A stretch of 9,872 bases of DNA from Desulfovibrionales bacterium GWA2_65_9 (GTDB lineage: Bacteria; Desulfobacterota; Desulfovibrionia; Desulfovibrionales; Desulfovibrionaceae): the NCBI GenBank assembly GCA_001799475.1, contig MGTN01000171.1:12977-22848 (forward strand), given 5' to 3'. A program made the translations under genes and the position numbers. Positions 7,872 to 9,872 of this stretch are shown one piece after another. The notes below the pieces were generated by a model. It searched no databases. It saw nothing but the letters and a program-made list of their open reading frames with translations, and was not told the DNA's origin. The stretch's first letter is position 1. Each line of letters begins with the position of its first letter.

Positions 7872-7887
7872 TGCAAGTTGTGCGCCA
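7872..7887 (-). promoter_or_regulatory. Sigma-54 (RpoN) -24/-12 promoter of the flgF-flgK operon
   Basis: On the minus strand TGGCGCACAACTTGCA matches the RpoN consensus TGGCACG-N4-TTGCW, with differences only at two positions of the -24 box. The invariant GG (7886-7885) and GC (7874-7873) are exactly 10 bp apart. Transcription would start near 7861, giving a short leader of about 17 nt that contains the flgF ribosome site. Sigma-54 control of rod, ring and hook genes, through an AAA+ activator, is well known in several proteobacteria. The activator and its sites are not identified here. Confidence 0.82.
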
Positions 7888-7996
7888 CAAAACCTGGACA
7901 GACCCCCCTGCCTGGACCACCACGCCCCGTCAACATCCGGCGAAAATACCCGTCTGCCGTGCGCTGAAGAAATACTTGCCAGGATCTGCTTTTCCG

Positions 7997-8025
7997 TTGA
8001 CAATGGCATAACGCGCGACTAGATA
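7997..8025 (+). promoter_or_regulatory. Probable housekeeping promoter of tRNA-Gly (and perhaps rimP-nusA)
   Basis: A perfect -35 box TTGACA (7997-8002) is followed after 17 bp by TAGATA (8020-8025), a weak -10 box with three of six matches. The tRNA 5' end lies about 10 bp downstream, the right distance for a stable-RNA promoter with a very short leader to be trimmed by RNase P. Confidence 0.55.
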
Positions 8026-8035
8026 GGCCGTGCGG

Positions 8036-8110
8036 GCGGGTGTAGCTCAACGGTAGAGTACGAGCTTCCCATGCTCGGTGTTGCGAGTTCGATCCTCGTC
8101 ACCCGCTCCA
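8036..8110 (+). tRNA. tRNA-Gly, anticodon CCC, CCA end encoded
   Basis: The cloverleaf folds by eye. The acceptor stem GCGGGTG (8036-8042) pairs fully with CACCCGC (8100-8106). The D stem is GCTC/GAGT with one G-U pair. The anticodon stem CGAGC/GCTCG is perfect, with loop TTCCCAT, so the anticodon CCC is at 8068-8070 and reads the glycine codon GGG. The T stem GCGAG/CTCGT has one wobble pair and a TTCGATC loop (8088-8094). Discriminator U and encoded CCA end at 8110. It is the first gene of the plus-strand operon that continues into rimP and nusA. Confidence 0.97.
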
Positions 8111-8133
8111 TGGCCTCAAGGATTTTACCGCCT

Positions 8134-8196
8134 GAACCTCGTTGGTTCCTCGAGAGATGGTGGGCCTTTTGGTCCACTTTTTTGTTTTCAGGAACC
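8134..8196 (+). promoter_or_regulatory. Candidate structured leader with alternative pairings upstream of rimP
   Basis: The segment GGTTCCT (8144-8150) can pair in two ways. Its first five bases can form a small hairpin with GAACC (8134-8138). Alternatively all seven pair perfectly with AGGAACC (8190-8196), enclosing the terminator hairpin. Both pairings are visible in the sequence. That they act as a switch or a processing site is inference. The leader from the tRNA end to the rimP start is 106 nt. Confidence 0.35.
8160..8183 (+). terminator. Rho-independent terminator or attenuator between tRNA-Gly and rimP
   Basis: A 7-bp stem, GTGGGCC (8160-8166) with GGTCCAC (8171-8177), has one G-U pair and a TTTT loop and is followed directly by six T (8178-8183). 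It terminates only on the plus strand, because the minus-strand reading lacks a U-tract. It would end most tRNA transcripts. I see no clear separate promoter for rimP after it, so rimP-nusA expression may depend on read-through. Confidence 0.8.
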
Positions 8197-8216
8197 AGGA
8201 TCGGAGACGCACAGGC

Positions 8217-8810
8217 ATGACGAAAACACCCCTTGCAGAAAGACTCACCGGGATCATCGGCCCGGCGGTGAGCACCCTTGGGGTTGAACTCTGGGGCGTG
8301 GAGTTCGCCTCCGCCGGCAACCGCATGGTGGTCCGGGTCTATATTGATGCGCCGGGAGGCGCCGCCGAGAGCTGCGCGCCTGCTGCAGCGGATGTTGACG
8401 CGGATGTTGACGCGAATGTTGAAGCGAATGCTGAAACGGGCGCGGACGACGCCGCCTTGCACGAAAGGCCCCTTGGCGTGACCATCGCCACCTGCGCCCA
8501 GGTCAGCCGCCATCTGGGCACCGTGCTGGAGGCCGAGGACGCCGTGCCCGGAGCCTACGTGCTGGAGGTCTCCTCCCCGGGGCTGGAGCGCCGCTTCTTC
8601 GCACCGGAGCAGCTTCCGGCCTATCTGGGCCGCATCGTGGACGTCCGCCTGCACCAGGCCCAGGACACGCGCCGCCATTTTCGCGGGCTCCTGGCCGAGA
8701 GCGGACCGGACTTTCTGGTGGTGGACGAATCCGGCGTGCTGACCCGCGTGCTGTGGCCGCACGTGAAGACCGCACATCTCGTGCATGAATTTCCAGGCGC
8801 AGCCGCTTAG
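8217..8810 (+). CDS. rimP: RimP, 30S ribosomal subunit maturation factor, with an acidic repeat insertion
   Basis: RimP helps late assembly of the 30S ribosomal subunit in the cytoplasm. The product has 197 residues against about 150 in typical members. Family blocks are VELWGVEF (23-30), MVVRVYIDAPGG (37-48), GVTIATCAQVSRHLGTVLEA (87-106), AYVLEVSSPGLERRF (113-127), and a C-terminal SH3-like part with LGRIVDVRL (137-145) and RRHFRGLLAE (152-161). Most of the extra length lies at about residues 49-86, between the YID strand and the GVTI strand. It is alanine- and acid-rich and includes four repeats of a four-residue unit (59-74). Upstream in-frame ATGs at 8142 and 8157 lie in or before the terminator and are rejected. 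At 8217 the coding sequence begins with the usual RimP N-terminus, though its GGAG is about 10 nt away, a rather long spacing. nusA follows after 147 bp. Confidence 0.93.
   Translation: MTKTPLAERLTGIIGPAVSTLGVELWGVEFASAGNRMVVRVYIDAPGGAAESCAPAAADVDADVDANVEANAETGADDAALHERPLGVTIATCAQVSRHLGTVLEAEDAVPGAYVLEVSSPGLERRFFAPEQLPAYLGRIVDVRLHQAQDTRRHFRGLLAESGPDFLVVDESGVLTRVLWPHVKTAHLVHEFPGAAA
8391..8438 (+). repeat. 12-bp tandem repeat, four copies, inside rimP
   Basis: The units are GATGTTGACGCG twice, exactly, at 8391-8402 and 8403-8414, then AATGTTGAAGCG (8415-8426) and AATGCTGAAACG (8427-8438), which have drifted. The unit is four codons long, so copy-number changes keep frame. They encode DVDA, DVDA, NVEA and NAET. 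The two identical copies suggest a recent duplication by slippage. Confidence 0.9.
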
Positions 8811-8957
8811 GGGCTGGCGCCGCAATCGTGTTTTCATCCCCCGCCTCCCGCGCGGCCTGACAAGGGCCTTCGCAGGTGGCGGAAACAGATGCAGAATCTC
8901 ACGCCCACGCGCACCGGGACTAGAAACCGGACGCCGGGCGGCACCGGAGGGAGCGCC

Positions 8958-9872
8958 ATGAGCTCGGAACTGAAGAAGACAATAGATCAGATCAGCAAGG
9001 ACCGCGGCATCGACCGTGACCTGCTCATCGACACCCTGGAAGAGGCCGTCCGGTCCTCCGTGGCCCGCAAGTATGGCGACCAGATGGACATCGAGGTGAC
9101 CTTCAACGAGGAAGCCGGCGAGATCCAGGTCTACCAGTTCAAGGTCGTGGTCGCCAAGATCACCGACCCCGTGAGCGAGATCACCCTGGAAGAAGCCCGC
9201 GAGCACGACCCGAACATCAATCTCGACGACGAGATGGGCTTCAAGGTCAAGATCGAGGACCTGGGCCGCATCGCCGCGCAATCCGCCAAGCAGGTCATCA
9301 TCCAGCGCATGCGCGACGCCGAGCAGGAGATCATCTACGAGGAATACCGCGAACGCCAGGGCGAGATCGTCTCCGGCATCGTCCAGCGCCGCGACCGCAC
9401 CGGCTGGATCATCAACCTGGGCCGCACCGAGGCGCTGCTGCCCAAGGACGAGCAGATCCCGCGCGAACGCTACAAGCGCGGCGACCGCATCCAAGCTTAC
9501 ATCATCAAGGTCCAGAAAGAGTCGCGCGGACCGCAGATCGAGGTCAGCCGCTCGCACCCGGACTACATGGGGGCCCTCTTCGCCCGCGAAGTGCCCGAGG
9601 TCTTCGACTCCACCGTCAAGATCATGGGCGTGGCCCGCGACTCCGGCCTGCGCGCCAAGGTGGCCGTCAGCTCCCGCGACCGCGACGTGGACCCGGTGGG
9701 CGCCTGCGTGGGCATCCGCGGCTCGCGCATCCAGAACATCGTGCAGGAGCTCAAGGGCGAACGCATCGACATCGTGGTCTGGAGCCCGGACATCGCCGTC
9801 TACGCCCAGAACGCCCTGTCCCCGGCCATCATCAGCCGCATCATGGTCGATGACGAGGAAAAGACCCTTGAG
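8958..9872 (+). CDS. nusA: NusA, transcription elongation/termination factor, 3' end cut by window end
   Basis: NusA binds RNA polymerase and nascent RNA in the cytoplasm and acts in pausing, intrinsic termination and antitermination. The window holds 305 codons. In order there are: the polymerase-binding N-terminal domain (1 to about 125: ELKKTIDQISKDRGIDRDLL, then DLGRIAAQSAKQVIIQRMRD at 101-120); an S1 RNA-binding domain (about 134-198: GEIVSGIVQRRDRTGWIINL and the closing IEVSRSHP); the first KH domain (about 230-295), with DPVGACVGIRGSRIQNIVQE (245-264) containing the GxxG loop; and the start of a second KH region. The start at 8958 has GGAGG 7 nt upstream. An in-frame ATG at 8889 would add 23 residues, but it has a poor ribosome site and an arginine/threonine/glycine-rich sequence unlike a NusA N-terminus. 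The 147-bp gap from rimP shows no terminator or obvious promoter. infB is expected downstream. Confidence 0.97.
   Translation, partial: MSSELKKTIDQISKDRGIDRDLLIDTLEEAVRSSVARKYGDQMDIEVTFNEEAGEIQVYQFKVVVAKITDPVSEITLEEAREHDPNINLDDEMGFKVKIEDLGRIAAQSAKQVIIQRMRDAEQEIIYEEYRERQGEIVSGIVQRRDRTGWIINLGRTEALLPKDEQIPRERYKRGDRIQAYIIKVQKESRGPQIEVSRSHPDYMGALFAREVPEVFDSTVKIMGVARDSGLRAKVAVSSRDRDVDPVGACVGIRGSRIQNIVQELKGERIDIVVWSPDIAVYAQNALSPAIISRIMVDDEEKTLE

Larger units (their letters stand above)
7845..8035. other. Divergent intergenic control region between flgF and tRNA-Gly
   Basis: This 191-bp region separates the two operons. It holds the minus-strand -24/-12 promoter near flgF and a plus-strand -35/-10 pair near the tRNA. 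Between them I see one direct repeat (CCTGGAC at 7893-7899 and 7911-7917) and no gene. The flgF reading frame stays open part of the way into it, without a ribosome site. Confidence 0.7.

Noticed and set aside
8036..8110. tRNA-Gly as a possible phage or island attachment site
   Set aside because: No integrase and no repeated tRNA 3' end is visible, and the flanking genes are core housekeeping and flagellar genes.
8811..8957. Gap between rimP and nusA as a place for a small gene, promoter or riboswitch
   Set aside because: Only short GC-rich inverted repeats and an in-frame upstream ATG (8889) without a ribosome site were found. No -35/-10, -24/-12 or terminator pattern was convincing.
8019..9557. 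512-codon minus-strand open frame across tRNA-Gly, rimP and nusA
   Set aside because: It runs antisense over a tRNA, a terminator and two conserved genes. Its VNIR repeats are only the reverse reading of the 12-bp rimP repeat.
1..9872. CRISPR array, insertion sequence, toxin-antitoxin or defence cluster
   Set aside because: No regularly spaced repeats, transposase-like frames or terminal inverted repeats were seen. Nearly all bases are accounted for by syntenic core genes.

Overview
The window is GC-rich and looks like ordinary core chromosome of a flagellated, Gram-negative delta-proteobacterium. The best guess is the Desulfovibrio group. That guess rests on P-ring and L-ring genes (Gram-negative envelope), a sigma-54 type promoter in front of the flagellar operon, and a tRNA-Gly / rimP / nusA cluster lying back to back with a flgF-flgG-flgA-flgH-flgI-flgJ-flgN-flgK series, which I recall from Desulfovibrio genomes. 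The assignment is by memory and motif, not by search.

Region 1 (1-7844, minus strand) is one tightly packed flagellar rod/ring/hook-junction operon. Read in the direction of transcription it is flgF (rod), flgG (distal rod), flgA (P-ring chaperone), flgH (L-ring lipoprotein), flgI (P-ring), a short flgJ (rod scaffold without a wall hydrolase domain), flgN (export chaperone) and flgK (first hook-filament junction protein, cut by the window start). Gaps are 0-38 bp, except 86 bp between flgJ and flgN. A good -24/-12 promoter lies at 7872-7887, just before flgF. The gene order follows assembly: rod, then rings through wall and outer membrane, then junction protein with its chaperone next to it.

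Region 2 (7845-8035) is the divergent control region between the flagellar operon and a housekeeping operon. It carries the sigma-54 promoter on the minus strand and a -35/-10 pair on the plus strand ahead of the tRNA.

Region 3 (8036-9872, plus strand) holds tRNA-Gly(CCC), a Rho-independent terminator in a structured leader, rimP (30S maturation factor) and the first 305 codons of nusA. This resembles the tRNA-rimP-nusA arrangement of E. coli, where a tRNA also leads the operon.

I see no mobile element, CRISPR array, defence system or other undescribed system. The points most worth a second look are a four-copy 12-bp tandem repeat inside an acidic insertion in RimP, possible alternative RNA pairings around the terminator before rimP, and two closely spaced cysteines in the otherwise cysteine-free extracellular FlgK.
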